64,000 nucleotides of DNA from Casimicrobiaceae bacterium (GTDB lineage: Bacteria > Pseudomonadota > Gammaproteobacteria > Burkholderiales > Casimicrobiaceae), in assembly GCA_026646885.1 (NCBI GenBank), contig JAPKHK010000010.1:38703-102702 (forward strand), written 5' to 3'. Position 1 is the first letter of the stretch; each line of letters begins with the position of its first letter. Below are positions 1 through 8,697 of this stretch, one piece after another. Under the pieces are notes generated by a model. The model saw only the letters and a list, made by a program, of their open reading frames with translations. It ran no database searches and was not told the DNA's origin. A program made the position numbers and the translations under genes.

Positions 1-1
1 A

Positions 2-589
2 GCCGCGCCGGGTGATGGCGCGTTTTTGCATCGACCCGCACTTTTGGCGGCGCTGGCCGAGGCCGAGTGGCAGTTGGGCGAAGGCGAAGCCGCCGAAGTG
101 CATTGGCGCGAGGCGCTAGCGGCCGCGAAACATACTTTCGGCGACCAGGACCCGGATACCGTGCGCGTGCAGGCGGGCTACGCCGCGATGCTCGCCTCCG
201 CCGGCCGCGTTGCCGAAGCGCTGCCGCTCGTCGAGGCCGCCAGCGCCACCATGGCGGCGGGCCGACCGGAGGACCGCACCCGGCTGCGTTATCTCGCCCT
301 CATCGCTCTGGGCAAGGCGCAAGCCGATGTCGGCCACAACCTCGACGCCGCCGCCACCTTGCAAACCGCGCTCGCCCTGCGCGACCCGGCGCTTCAGGCC
401 TCACCCGCCATCGCCGCGGTCTGGCGCGATTTGGCGCGCGCGCAATGGGGTCTCGGGCAGCGCGCCGAAGCCGAACGTGCCCTCGCCCGCGCCGTCGCTC
501 ACCGTGAAAAGGCCGGCATCGCCCCGGCTGAGATATTGCGCGAGGAAGCCGCATTGCGCGACGCTTTGCGGCGTTCGGGAAACATTTAA
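2..589 (+). CDS. C-terminal part of a tetratricopeptide-repeat protein (5' end outside window)
   Basis: The reading frame is open from the window edge, so the true start lies upstream. The visible 195 or so residues are alanine-rich amphipathic helices in TPR-like pairs, for example around EALPLVEAASATMA, ALGKAQADVGHNLDAA and ARAQWGLGQRAEAERALARA. Such arrays mediate protein-protein contacts. They often form the C-terminal half of Ser/Thr protein kinases or of BTAD-type regulators, but no catalytic domain is visible here, so the full architecture is unknown. No membrane segment is seen. The fold assignment is fairly safe; the function is not known. Confidence 0.7.
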   Translation, partial: AAPGDGAFLHRPALLAALAEAEWQLGEGEAAEVHWREALAAAKHTFGDQDPDTVRVQAGYAAMLASAGRVAEALPLVEAASATMAAGRPEDRTRLRYLALIALGKAQADVGHNLDAAATLQTALALRDPALQASPAIAAVWRDLARAQWGLGQRAEAERALARAVAHREKAGIAPAEILREEAALRDALRRSGNI

Positions 590-679
590 CGAGCTACTGC
601 GTGGTTCGATCGCCACCTGACTCGGTATCGCCCCGGCGTTGATCGAGATCCCGCGGCGGAAGTGGGGGGCAGCATGGGC

Positions 680-780
680 TCAATCCCCCCTCACCCCTAC
701 CCCGCCTCTCCCCATCGCGGGGGAGGGAAGTAGGTTCTCTCCCTCCTCCTCGTGGCGGGGGGGAGACCCTGCTTCGGGAA
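680..780. repeat. C/G-homopolymer-rich intergenic element with inverted repeats
   Basis: The 590-827 gap holds no gene. Its middle is built from runs such as CCCCCCTCACCCCTACCCC, followed by CCTCTCCCC and GGGGGAGGG arms (about 704-727) that can pair, then a second C-rich/G-rich pair. Short palindromic elements of this kind are commonly dispersed between genes of GC-rich proteobacteria. This one may act as a bidirectional terminator between the TPR gene and the convergent toxin gene. Its identity is inferred from composition only. Confidence 0.3.
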
Positions 781-827
781 GCACGCCTCCCGCCGCCTGA
801 GACCGCGAGCTGTGCAAATATCGGAAA

Positions 828-1571
828 TCAGGCCCTGGATTTTCCGGAACTCGCCTTTCTGGGCGACCCCAGTTCATCGAGTAAACGGGGCCATCGGGTC
901 CGATGAAAGTCCTCCGAGCGAATGCTCCGGGCAGGTATGGCGAAAGTAAAATCGATGTCGAAGGAGGCCACCCGCCGTCCTGCGGAGCTTTTGGCCATAT
1001 CAACCACTTTTTCGACGGCCTTCAACGCCAGCTTTTCATGGTCCGCGGCGATCGCCGCGATATAGCGGCGAACCACCTGAACGGCAAGCTCCGTCTGGAG
1101 CATACCCATTTCATTCTGCTTGTCCTTCAAAGTCGCCAAATTCCAGATTCGGCTCTGCAAGACGTCAATGGGATGCATGACCTTGAACTTCAGACCGTCG
1201 AGGTCGACATCCTCGGCACGCCGTTTGACGCAATCGGCCCGAACCCCGACGATCTTGTGGAGCACATCCACATTCAGGAATTGATCGTTGGCCAGTTCAA
1301 TCGTTACCTGGCCGACCAGGGCGGACATGGCTCTCCTGGGCGGAAATGAAGCATGTCCGCCGGACCTCTCCGAGATGCGTTCGACGAGGGCGCGATCGCC
1401 CAAAAAATCCGCATCCTTGCTGACTACCGGAAGCGCTTCGTCGAGCGGAATGCGATAGTAGTCGGCCCAGAATGCAAGCGCCTGCCCGCCGACCAGCACC
1501 CCATTCCGGCCGACACCCGACAGCAGTTTGCGAAGCTGATCCGCCGGGAAGGCAATTTCCTGCTTAGTCAC
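828..1571 (-). CDS. Nucleotidyltransferase-type toxin (AbiEii/AbiGii-like) of a type II/IV-like TA pair
   Basis: This 247-residue protein has the nucleotidyltransferase signature GVLVGGQALAFW near residues 25-36. An acidic stretch, SKDADFLGD, follows at about 51-59, as in AbiEii/MNT-like enzymes. The rest is alpha-helical. The start ATG overlaps the stop of the upstream antitoxin by 8 bases (ATGACTAA), so the two are translationally coupled. Family members transfer nucleotides to RNA or protein and poison growth when free of their antitoxin. It is predicted to be cytoplasmic. The substrate is unknown, and a solitary regulatory nucleotidyltransferase remains possible. Confidence 0.75.
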   Translation of the reverse strand: MTKQEIAFPADQLRKLLSGVGRNGVLVGGQALAFWADYYRIPLDEALPVVSKDADFLGDRALVERISERSGGHASFPPRRAMSALVGQVTIELANDQFLNVDVLHKIVGVRADCVKRRAEDVDLDGLKFKVMHPIDVLQSRIWNLATLKDKQNEMGMLQTELAVQVVRRYIAAIAADHEKLALKAVEKVVDMAKSSAGRRVASFDIDFTFAIPARSIRSEDFHRTRWPRLLDELGSPRKASSGKSRA

Positions 1572-1902
1572 GGAAATTCACGTTTGCCTTGTGAGTGACC
1601 TTCGCCCGCCGTGCCGTGCTGCGCGGGACAAGATGCAAGTCGCTGGCACGCGCCCGGCCTTCGCGCACATCCATCCGTCCGGCCTCCTGATAGGCCTGCT
1701 TGAACCGGCGCAGGACCGGGTCCTGTCCCGGCGCACCGCCGGCGATCGCCCGGATCGCCTCCAGGCCGATTCCCGTGTTTTCCAGCGCCCGGCCAAGGCT
1801 CGCCCAATGCTCGACCTGCATGGCGAGCGAGCGGTGCATCAGCGCGGCCTCTTGTTCGGCCGCCTGATAAAGCGAATCGGATATACGGATGGATGCGGCC
1901 AT
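1564..1902 (-). CDS. ParD-like antitoxin, first gene of the TA operon
   Basis: This 112-residue protein opens with a ribbon-helix-helix-like segment, MAASIRISDSLYQAAEQEA, followed by HRSLAMQVEHWASLGRALE. That pattern is typical of the ParD-like (PF11903-type) antitoxin family. The C-terminal half is basic and probably wraps the toxin. I chose the start at 1902 because it begins exactly at the conserved N-terminus and has an AGG just upstream; an ATG at 1938 lies inside the operator palindrome. A much longer open frame continues upstream but shows no family similarity. The antitoxin is expected to bind the palindrome at 1922-1946 and repress its own operon. Confidence 0.8.
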   Translation of the reverse strand: MAASIRISDSLYQAAEQEAALMHRSLAMQVEHWASLGRALENTGIGLEAIRAIAGGAPGQDPVLRRFKQAYQEAGRMDVREGRARASDLHLVPRSTARRAKVTHKANVNFRD

Positions 1903-1921
1903 GGCGCGCCTCGGTTCGATT

Positions 1922-1946
1922 GTGGCAATATGTCGCATATTGCCAC
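1922..1946. promoter_or_regulatory. Perfect palindromic operator of the ParD-like TA operon
   Basis: Arms GTGGCAATATG (1922-1932) and CATATTGCCAC (1936-1946) are perfect inverted repeats separated by TCG. The site lies 20 bases upstream of the antitoxin start, where a promoter should be. Ribbon-helix-helix antitoxins bind such dyads to autoregulate. The function is inferred from position and symmetry. Confidence 0.7.
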
Positions 1947-2163
1947 TGGCACCGCCCTCAGGCAAGCTCCCCTCTCCAACCCCTGGGTTCGCTTTGCACA
2001 GCTCGCCCGCTCCGGCGGCGGGTGAGGTCGCCTCGCCGAAAAGAAATGTCCGGTTTACGACCGGAATTGCGTTTTCCCCCAAGAGAGGTCCATTCCCAGG
2101 CGGCACATCGTCCTGCCTGGGCTTAGGTGCCGCACACGAACCACTTTTCGGGAGAACCCACAC

Positions 2164-4191
2164 ATGTTGCAAGGAAGGAATTTCAAGGCCGCGCTGGTTT
2201 TCGCCGCGCTGGCCGGCTCGATCAACGCCTACGCCGCGTGGGATGCCGCGCCCACTTTGCTCGATTCCAGCGCCAACGTGGCGGGGCCGGTGCAGGTGGG
2301 CATCGAGCCCTTCGGCAATGCGGTCACCGTCTGGACGCAGGGCACCGATGTTTTGTCCCGCACCTGGAACGGCAGCGCCTGGACGGCGGAAACCATCGTC
2401 GACACCCTGGGCACAGTGCCCGAAGACGCGCGCATTTCGATCAATGCCAACGGCGATGGCGTGGCGGTTTGGCGCCAGCCGGTGGCGGGCACTTTGCAAG
2501 TGTTCGCCGCGCGTTATACGGGCGGCTCCGGCACCTGGAGCGCGCCCGCGCAACTCAGTAGCCTCGCCAGCAACGCTTTGGAGCCGCGCATCGCCCTGGG
2601 CAACGACGCCGCGGGTGCCATGGCGGTCTGGCGCCAGAACAATGGCAGCGAGACCAATCTTTTCGCCAGCCGCTGGAATGGCAGCAGTTGGAGCGCAGCG
2701 GTGGTGGTGGACAACCTCACCGGCAACACCAACGCCCCCAACGTGGCGGTGGACAACGTGGGCAACGCGGTGGCGCTGTGGGAACAGTTCGACGGCAGCG
2801 CCGACACCGTTTTTGCGAGCGTCTGGAACGGCACCAACTGGAGCGTGCCGCAGCAACTCGATGGCCTCACCGGTTTCATCGACACGCCGCACCTGGCCAT
2901 GACCGGCACCGGCCAGGCCATTGCCGTCTGGCAAGGATTCGGCGGCGGCGAGTTCAATATCTACGCGAGTCGATTGCCCTCGCTGCTGGGTGCTTGGAGT
3001 GCGCCGGTGTTGCTGGATACGCTCGTGGGCAGCGCCTACGATCCCCGTATCGCGGTCAACTCCAGCGGCAACGCCGTGGTGGTGTGGGAACAAACCAATG
3101 GCGGGGTGCAAGATCTCTACGCCGCCCGCTGGAACGGCAGCGCCTGGAGCGCGCCCGCGGCAGTTCAGGCCGCGGCGGCGGGAGGTGTCGGCATCATCAA
3201 GCCGCAGGTGGGTATCGACGGCAGTGGCAATGCCATCGTGGTCTATTCCGCCGGCGGCGAACTGATGGCGAACCGCGGCACCAGCGGCGGCTGGGGTGTG
3301 CCGGTCTCGCTCGAAGGCACCCCGGGCGCCGTCGGCAATCCGCAAATTGCGGTCAATAGCACGGGCCAAGCGGTGGCGGTGTGGCAGCAAAACCAAAACG
3401 TCTACGCTCAGCACTATGCGCTCGACCCCACCTTCAGCGTCACCGTAAATAGTAATCCGGTCGCCGGCGGCAGCGCCAGTTGCACGCCCACCAACGGCAT
3501 CGTCAGCGGCGGTTCGACGGTGTGCACCGCGACGGCCAATGCCGGTTATGTCTTTACCCAATGGACTACGACCTGGGGCGCCACCAGCGGCACCTGCAAC
3601 ACCGCCACTTGCACCATACCCAACATCACCGGAAACGCCACGATCACCGCGCACTTCACCGCCGCACCGGCGCCGGTCAACGGCGTTTGCGGCAGCGCCA
3701 ACGGCGCCGCCGTAAGCAGCGCGCCGACGGCGAACCTCTGCACTGCCGGCACGCCTTCGGCGGTGGCGGGCAGCGGACCCTGGACCTGGTCCTGCGCCGG
3801 CAGCAATGGCGGCAGCACGGCCAGTTGCAGCGCACCGCTGCTCCCCCCCACCACCTATCCCATCACCGTGCTTATCAATCCGCCCGCCGCCGGCACCGCC
3901 AGTTGCACACCGAACCCGGTGACGAGCGGCGGCACGACCGTCTGCACCGCCACGGCCAACGCCGGCTACACCTGGAGCAACTTCGTTTACGGCCCCATGT
4001 CCTCGATTTGCGGTTCCAATCCCTGCACCATTCCCAACGTTCCCGGCGCCTTCACCGTCACCGCCAACTTCGCCGCGGCGCCCGCCGCCGCGGGTGACGC
4101 GCAGCCGGTTCCGACGCTTTCGCATTGGGGCTTGATGTTGCTGTCGCTGCTGTGCGGGGGTGGTGCTTGGATTGCGCGGCGGCGGGGGTAG
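2164..4191 (+). CDS. Secreted repeat protein with IPTL-CTERM-type sorting tail
   Basis: This 675-residue protein has a signal peptide (about residues 1-24, ending in NAYA). Eight sialidase/propeller-like repeats follow, each with a core like GNAVTVWTQ, GDGVAVWRQ or GQAVAVWQQ, up to about residue 415. Next come two divergent InlB-B-type repeats (cores SCTPTNGIVSGGSTVCTATA and SCTPNPVTSGGTTVCTATA) flanking a Cys-rich module with NGVCGSANG. The end is VPTLSHWGLMLLSLL, then a hydrophobic segment and Arg-Arg-Arg-Gly. This is the IPTL-CTERM plan, a tail thought to direct anchoring or processing at the cell envelope. GGAGAACC upstream is the likely ribosome site. It is probably an adhesin-like surface protein; the ligand is unknown. 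Confidence 0.85.
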   Translation: MLQGRNFKAALVFAALAGSINAYAAWDAAPTLLDSSANVAGPVQVGIEPFGNAVTVWTQGTDVLSRTWNGSAWTAETIVDTLGTVPEDARISINANGDGVAVWRQPVAGTLQVFAARYTGGSGTWSAPAQLSSLASNALEPRIALGNDAAGAMAVWRQNNGSETNLFASRWNGSSWSAAVVVDNLTGNTNAPNVAVDNVGNAVALWEQFDGSADTVFASVWNGTNWSVPQQLDGLTGFIDTPHLAMTGTGQAIAVWQGFGGGEFNIYASRLPSLLGAWSAPVLLDTLVGSAYDPRIAVNSSGNAVVVWEQTNGGVQDLYAARWNGSAWSAPAAVQAAAAGGVGIIKPQVGIDGSGNAIVVYSAGGELMANRGTSGGWGVPVSLEGTPGAVGNPQIAVNSTGQAVAVWQQNQNVYAQHYALDPTFSVTVNSNPVAGGSASCTPTNGIVSGGSTVCTATANAGYVFTQWTTTWGATSGTCNTATCTIPNITGNATITAHFTAAPAPVNGVCGSANGAAVSSAPTANLCTAGTPSAVAGSGPWTWSCAGSNGGSTASCSAPLLPPTTYPITVLINPPAAGTASCTPNPVTSGGTTVCTATANAGYTWSNFVYGPMSSICGSNPCTIPNVPGAFTVTANFAAAPAAAGDAQPVPTLSHWGLMLLSLLCGGGAWIARRRG

Positions 4192-4210
4192 AAGCCGAGG
4201 GGGCTGAATT

Positions 4211-4258
4211 CGGTGGGTCTCGCGCCAGAGCCGCAAGGCACCGCGCGACGACCCACCG
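4211..4258. terminator. Large stem-loop between convergent genes
   Basis: CGGTGGGTC-TCGCG (from 4211) pairs with CGCGA-C-GACCCACCG (to 4258), with a single bulged base and a loop of about 19 bases. It sits between the IPTL-type gene and the convergent restriction gene. No U-run follows, so it is a weak terminator candidate. The rest of 4192-4410 shows no gene. Confidence 0.4.
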
Positions 4259-4410
4259 ATGAGCCACCGCCGCGCATCGACCGTAAGCTCACGCTGATGC
4301 TGCAGGTCGGCGTAACCAACACACGCGGCTTAAATTCTTCCTTTTGCTCCCAGCCGGCTCTTTTCGCCCATATTTTCGCGGCAAAAAGTCATCTCTTAGG
4401 GGTTTCTTCG

Positions 4411-6180
4411 TTAGCCGAGTTGCGCAAGACGCCAGATTGCGGTGGCCTGATCCGCCATCCAATTCTGGCGGTCGGCAATACGTTGCGGCGTCCATTCGGC
4501 GTGATCCTGCGCCAGCTTGCGGGTCATGACAAACCCGCTGCTCGCCAGCGCGCTTCGTTTTGTACCATAGGGGCTATTGCCAAGGTCTTTGTTCGCGCCA
4601 GTTTGCATCAGCGTCATATTGCCGAGCCGATAGGCTAGAGCCTCGACTTCCTCGTCGCTAAAGACCTCCCAACCCGCCTCGGGGCTTTGCGGCAAGACAT
4701 GTTCGATGTTGAAGCTGTCGCTGGTGAACGCATAATCCTGGCCGGACAAGTGCTTTTCCAGCGCGCACAGGATGTAGCGCACCACACGGCTATTGCGCGC
4801 TTGGGTGGTGCGTATGGCCTTCTCCGCAAATGCCGTGCGAAATGTGGCATCGTTGGGATAGATGCTCGACATTGCCGCGAGAGCTTCGGCGAGATTGCCA
4901 ATCTCCCCCTTGGCGATGCGCTCGGCCACGGCGTTATAGGTGCGTTCTTGCTCCGCCGTGCTGTAGCTGCAAATGACGTTGAAACGCAGAGAAATCACCA
5001 CGCAGGCCCGCAACAAACCGACAAAATCGGCCTGCTCGAAACTCCGCTTCGCGGCCAGCAGCAAAGGATAGGGTTGGCGCACATTGAAGGTTCTGAGCGT
5101 CGCTGTGTGCGCTTTGGCCTCCTGCGGCCAATCGGAGGCCTCCGGCGAGGACAGCGCAAGGTAGGCATCGAGGTCCTGCTCCATGTCGCGCAACAACTGA
5201 AAAACAACCTCGCGGGTTTTGATTTGACTCCGTATGGTCTTGAATAGCTCCGACTGACGGGCAAAACTGCGCCGGCTGTTCCAATGCACGCGAAGAAAGT
5301 CGGGGAAACTTTCCGCGCCCAAGCGACCCACCATGGTTTCCCACCGGTTTTCGAGCGTGCGCAATTCATGATCGTCCTGGGGGCTGCCCCGGTCCAGCAC
5401 CGAGAACAAGTGGTTCTTCAGCAGATCCGTCGCCGAAAGACGCACGCCGCGCGCATTCAGCGTCTCGAATACCTTGTAAGCGTTGAGCTCGTCGGTGACC
5501 GTGATCACGGTGAAGAACAGGCGATCGCTCAAATCTTCGACGAACTGAGCCAAGCGCATGCCCTCGTTGCCGCTGCTTTTCTTCAAGAACTCCGCAACCC
5601 TTCGGTCGAACCACTCGAACGCCTTGCGCAGCAAGTGCTCCGAAGCCCGGAATCCGCGTTGGGGCAAGTGCCCCAAGGGCACCAGAAAATCCTGATAGTA
5701 GCTGTTGTTGTTGCGATTCAAGGTCAGCTTGGAACGAGCAACCAGAGTCACCGGGTCGAGATACCCGATATAGGTCTGGCGAATCTGATCAGCGCGCCGC
5801 CGGTTAGCCTGCGCGTCGGTGCCGGCCTGAACCAAACGCTCCAGGTTCTTTAGCACGGCCAGTACGATCAAGCTAACCGTCGTCAGTCGCTGCTGCCCGT
5901 CGATGACTTCAAAGGCTTTGTCGTCCGAGGATTGGAGGACCAGGTACCCCAGATAATGTGCCGGCTCGCCACCGGGTTGCAGCGTGCCCAACAAGTCCAG
6001 CCATAAGTCTTCCCATTGCTCCTCCGTCCAGCTGTAATCGCGCTGGAACCGCGGAATGCGATAGGACAGGCCATTTCCGATGAGCTTTCGGAAGGTGTTG
6101 TTTTCCGTCTTGAAATTCGTTGCCGCCATGCCAGCATCCATAGTCCAAGGGATGGCCTTTGGGTTGTCATTGTGCGGCAA
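4411..6180 (-). CDS. GmrSD-like type IV restriction enzyme (DUF262 + DUF1524/HNH in one chain)
   Basis: This 589-residue protein carries the DUF262 hallmarks RIPRFQRDYSW (41-51) and IDGQQRLTT (93-101), a ParB-like nucleotide-using domain. The C-terminal HNH-type module has FNIEHVLPQ (490-498) and LGNMTLM (519-525), followed by an asparagine and a conserved GNSPYG segment. In GmrSD relatives these parts cut DNA carrying modified bases such as glucosylated hydroxymethylcytosine, so the likely role is anti-phage defence. Both catalytic blocks look intact. The gene stands alone, with no methyltransferase beside it, as expected for type IV enzymes. A start at codon 14 (MDAGMAATNF) is possible. Confidence 0.85.
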   Translation of the reverse strand: MPHNDNPKAIPWTMDAGMAATNFKTENNTFRKLIGNGLSYRIPRFQRDYSWTEEQWEDLWLDLLGTLQPGGEPAHYLGYLVLQSSDDKAFEVIDGQQRLTTVSLIVLAVLKNLERLVQAGTDAQANRRRADQIRQTYIGYLDPVTLVARSKLTLNRNNNSYYQDFLVPLGHLPQRGFRASEHLLRKAFEWFDRRVAEFLKKSSGNEGMRLAQFVEDLSDRLFFTVITVTDELNAYKVFETLNARGVRLSATDLLKNHLFSVLDRGSPQDDHELRTLENRWETMVGRLGAESFPDFLRVHWNSRRSFARQSELFKTIRSQIKTREVVFQLLRDMEQDLDAYLALSSPEASDWPQEAKAHTATLRTFNVRQPYPLLLAAKRSFEQADFVGLLRACVVISLRFNVICSYSTAEQERTYNAVAERIAKGEIGNLAEALAAMSSIYPNDATFRTAFAEKAIRTTQARNSRVVRYILCALEKHLSGQDYAFTSDSFNIEHVLPQSPEAGWEVFSDEEVEALAYRLGNMTLMQTGANKDLGNSPYGTKRSALASSGFVMTRKLAQDHAEWTPQRIADRQNWMADQATAIWRLAQLG

Positions 6181-6231
6181 GGTGTTGGAAAATCCAAGCT
6201 TCGCCGGACTTGCCCGCTCGAAACATCATCC

Positions 6232-6693
6232 ATGCCAGCCCCCCTGCGCGACCGCATCCTGACCTTCCTCGCCGAACATCACGTCATGACCCTGGCCACC
6301 GTCGGCCCCGACGGCCCCTGGGCGGCGGCGGTGTTTTATGCGTCGGAGGATTTGTCGCTCTACTTTCTCTCCGCGCCCAGCACGCGGCACGCGCAGCATC
6401 TCGCCGCCCACCCACGCGTGGCGGCCAGCATTCAACGCGATTACGACGATTGGCCCGGCATTCGTGGTCTGCAACTGGTGGGCGAAGTGCACTTGGTCGA
6501 AAGCGGCGACCAGGCCCGCGTGCGCGGACTCTACCAGCAGCGCTTCCCGCTGATTGGCGGGGGGGCGGGCGTGCCGCGAAAGATACTCGAAGCGCTGGAC
6601 AAGATTCGCTGGTATGAATTTCGGCCTTGCGACATTTATCTCATCGACAATCGCCTGGGCTTCGCGCATAGGGAACACTGGTCCAGCGATTGA
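6232..6693 (+). CDS. Pyridoxamine 5'-phosphate oxidase-fold protein
   Basis: This 153-residue single-domain protein matches the PPOX split-barrel family. It has HVMTLATVGPDGPWAAAVFY (17-36), LYFLSAPSTRHAQHLAAHPR (43-62) and a C-terminal WYEFRPCDIYLIDN (126-139). Family members bind FMN, F420 or heme. This one resembles the YhbP/general-stress-type subgroup rather than PdxH. The open frame extends upstream, but the conserved N-terminus begins at the ATG at 6232. It is transcribed divergently from the restriction gene. The substrate is unknown. Confidence 0.75.
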   Translation: MPAPLRDRILTFLAEHHVMTLATVGPDGPWAAAVFYASEDLSLYFLSAPSTRHAQHLAAHPRVAASIQRDYDDWPGIRGLQLVGEVHLVESGDQARVRGLYQQRFPLIGGGAGVPRKILEALDKIRWYEFRPCDIYLIDNRLGFAHREHWSSD

Positions 6694-6738
6694 CCCGGCG
6701 TTTAGGGGCGCTTTGGCTCTGCGCCACGCCCGCGAAAC

Positions 6739-7497
6739 TCAGCGCACAACGAAAGCGGCCACCCGCGCCGCGAGCCAAACACCGTCATCCAGCGGCAAAT
6801 CATGGCCGGCGCTGGGATGAAGTTCCAGCGGACATCGCCAAGCGCTCGCCAGGGCTTGCGAGCAGGCGACGTTGACCAGCCGATCCTCGCGCGCTGCCAC
6901 CACCAGTGTAGGCACCGGCGGTGCCGCACGCGGCGCGCGAAAGCGGCTGGCGGCAAGAATCTGGGCCAGGGCATTGCGCGGCGCCACCGGGTGGGTGCGA
7001 TGCAAGCGCAGCCAGTCGTCGAGAATCCCCGGATGCGGAGCGTTGCAGGTCAAGCGCAGCACCGCCGCTTCCCATTGCTCCGCGGTGGCAAGTCCCAAGA
7101 GTCCGCGCAGCAGCGGGCCATAAGCGGCGGGGCGCAGGCGATGGTAGAAGGGAGAAAAGGGCCGCATGCTGGTGTTGACGAGCACCATACGCGCCAATTC
7201 ACGGGGTGCTAGTTCGCTCCAGGCGACCGCCACCATGCCGCCCAGGGACAGCGCCAATAAGTTGTAGGGCGGCGCGATGTGCCTCGCCGCGAGTTGCGCG
7301 CGGCAGTGCCGGGCCATCGCCGGCACGGTCCAGGGGCTCGCTTCGGTAAACAAGGCACCGTTGCCCGGCAGATCGAGCGTTAGAATACGCGCAGCCGGCA
7401 AGGCCGCCGCCAATTGCGGCAAGAAAGGGCCCCAGTGGCCGCTCTCCCGCGTCAGACCGCGCAGCAGAATCCAGGGGGCTGCATCGTTCACACACAC
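6739..7497 (-). CDS. Alpha/beta hydrolase
   Basis: This 252-residue alpha/beta-hydrolase-fold protein has an oxyanion region near ILLRGLTRESGHW (10-22). The nucleophile elbow is ALSLGG with Ser84, an acid is likely at VAAREDRLVN, and the catalytic His is in SAGHDLPLDD near the C-terminus. There is no signal peptide, so it is probably cytoplasmic. It converges on the PPOX gene and lies 9 bases downstream of the M14-type gene on the same strand, so the two probably share a transcript. The substrate cannot be told from sequence; esterases such as BioH-like enzymes are similar in length. Confidence 0.75.
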   Translation of the reverse strand: MCVNDAAPWILLRGLTRESGHWGPFLPQLAAALPAARILTLDLPGNGALFTEASPWTVPAMARHCRAQLAARHIAPPYNLLALSLGGMVAVAWSELAPRELARMVLVNTSMRPFSPFYHRLRPAAYGPLLRGLLGLATAEQWEAAVLRLTCNAPHPGILDDWLRLHRTHPVAPRNALAQILAASRFRAPRAAPPVPTLVVAAREDRLVNVACSQALASAWRCPLELHPSAGHDLPLDDGVWLAARVAAFVVR

Positions 7498-7506
7498 TCT
7501 CCCGGA

Positions 7507-8556
7507 TCAATACCACTGCGCCAGGGCCGCGGCATGATGCGCTTCGCGCGCCGCGTTTTGCGGCAGCCAAAAACGAAAGCCGCAGGCCGCGCGTGCCAGA
7601 AAATCGAGCAGGGTTTGATGCCGCCGCAGCACTCGCTCGTGCCGGTGCGCCTTGATCGGATTGAATATACCGTGGCGCGAGAAGATCTGGCGCGGATTCT
7701 TTTTCACCCACAGCCAGGAGCCCATCTCCAAGGTCAGGGGCAGAAACACGCCGCGCCCTTGCCGCGCGCTTTGTCGATACAAGTGATCCCACAAATCGCC
7801 ATGCGCCAGATATTGCCGGCTCTGCGGCTCGAACAGATAGCGATGTTGGGCGTGCGCCTGATAGAAGATCTCTTTCAAGGCATGCACTTCGGCCAAATGC
7901 GCAATGGGCTGGCGGGTGTGCGCATAGGGAAACCAGATGCGGTCGTTGGCGCCAAAGCCCGAGTGGCAGTCCAGCGCCAGGGCAAAGTCCCGCCCCAGCA
8001 GCTCTTCGGACACCACTTGGCACAAGGCCTGGGCTTCGACTTCCATGGGCGCCTCGGATCGACCCCGATACCAGGGCATGCCCGGGCTCAAGCGCTGCCC
8101 GCCGACCAGAAAGGGGGTTTTCTCCACCGCTTCGACCGGTGCGTTGCGCATCAGGTCCACCCCTTGCGGATTGGCCCGCGTGCCCAACAGCATGCCGCCG
8201 GGGTTGACGAAAGGCATGAATACCAGTCGCAGCTCGTCCAATTGCCGGCGCAGACCGACATCCCAGGCCAAGCGCGCCACCAGGCTTTGCAAAAAAGCAA
8301 GGACCACGCGCGCGCCGATGCGCTCCAAGCCATGCACGCCGCCGAAATAACCCACCGCCGGCATTTCCGGCGCGGGGTTGCCCAGCGTAATCACCGGCAC
8401 GGCCTGGCAGCGGCCATCCGGAAGGGTCACCTCACAGACCTGGCGGCATTCGAGCCAGGGCGCGCCGGCACCCAGAATCTCCGCCAGGCGCTCATGCTCG
8501 GGCAAGGTCGGAGCTGGGCGGACGCGCGCTGGGCGGGTTTCGATGGCGGAGGGCAT
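7507..8556 (-). CDS. M14-family succinylglutamate desuccinylase/aspartoacylase-type zinc hydrolase
   Basis: From the ATG at 8556 the protein has 349 residues. The zinc-binding HxxE is in GGVHGLERIG (His75, Glu78). FVNPGG and NPQGVDLMRN follow, and the third ligand is in LDCHSGFG. This is the M14 carboxypeptidase pattern of desuccinylases and of DUF2817-type peptidases. An upstream extension to 8715 is open, but it lacks family-like sequence and would overlap a possible small gene. It likely cleaves an N-acyl amino acid or a peptide in the cytoplasm. It precedes the alpha/beta hydrolase gene by 9 bases, suggesting an operon. Confidence 0.75.
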   Translation of the reverse strand: MPSAIETRPARVRPAPTLPEHERLAEILGAGAPWLECRQVCEVTLPDGRCQAVPVITLGNPAPEMPAVGYFGGVHGLERIGARVVLAFLQSLVARLAWDVGLRRQLDELRLVFMPFVNPGGMLLGTRANPQGVDLMRNAPVEAVEKTPFLVGGQRLSPGMPWYRGRSEAPMEVEAQALCQVVSEELLGRDFALALDCHSGFGANDRIWFPYAHTRQPIAHLAEVHALKEIFYQAHAQHRYLFEPQSRQYLAHGDLWDHLYRQSARQGRGVFLPLTLEMGSWLWVKKNPRQIFSRHGIFNPIKAHRHERVLRRHQTLLDFLARAACGFRFWLPQNAAREAHHAAALAQWY

Positions 8557-8697
8557 GATCGCCAAGCATAGCGGCCGCGGCCGCGCGGAGGCAAGGCCAC
8601 GAGGCTGAGGCACGATCGACTGTCGGAGCACAAATCTGTCATCAAAATGCAGCATGTCCGGCTTAGGGTAGCGGTTCCACTTCACACCACTGTCGCC

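Noticed and set aside
1903..4236. An 890-codon minus-strand open frame running from the antitoxin far into the opposite strand of the IPTL-type gene
   Set aside because: Only the last 112 codons look like a protein family. The rest is Arg/Gly/Ala-rich antisense of a repeat gene with strong codon bias.
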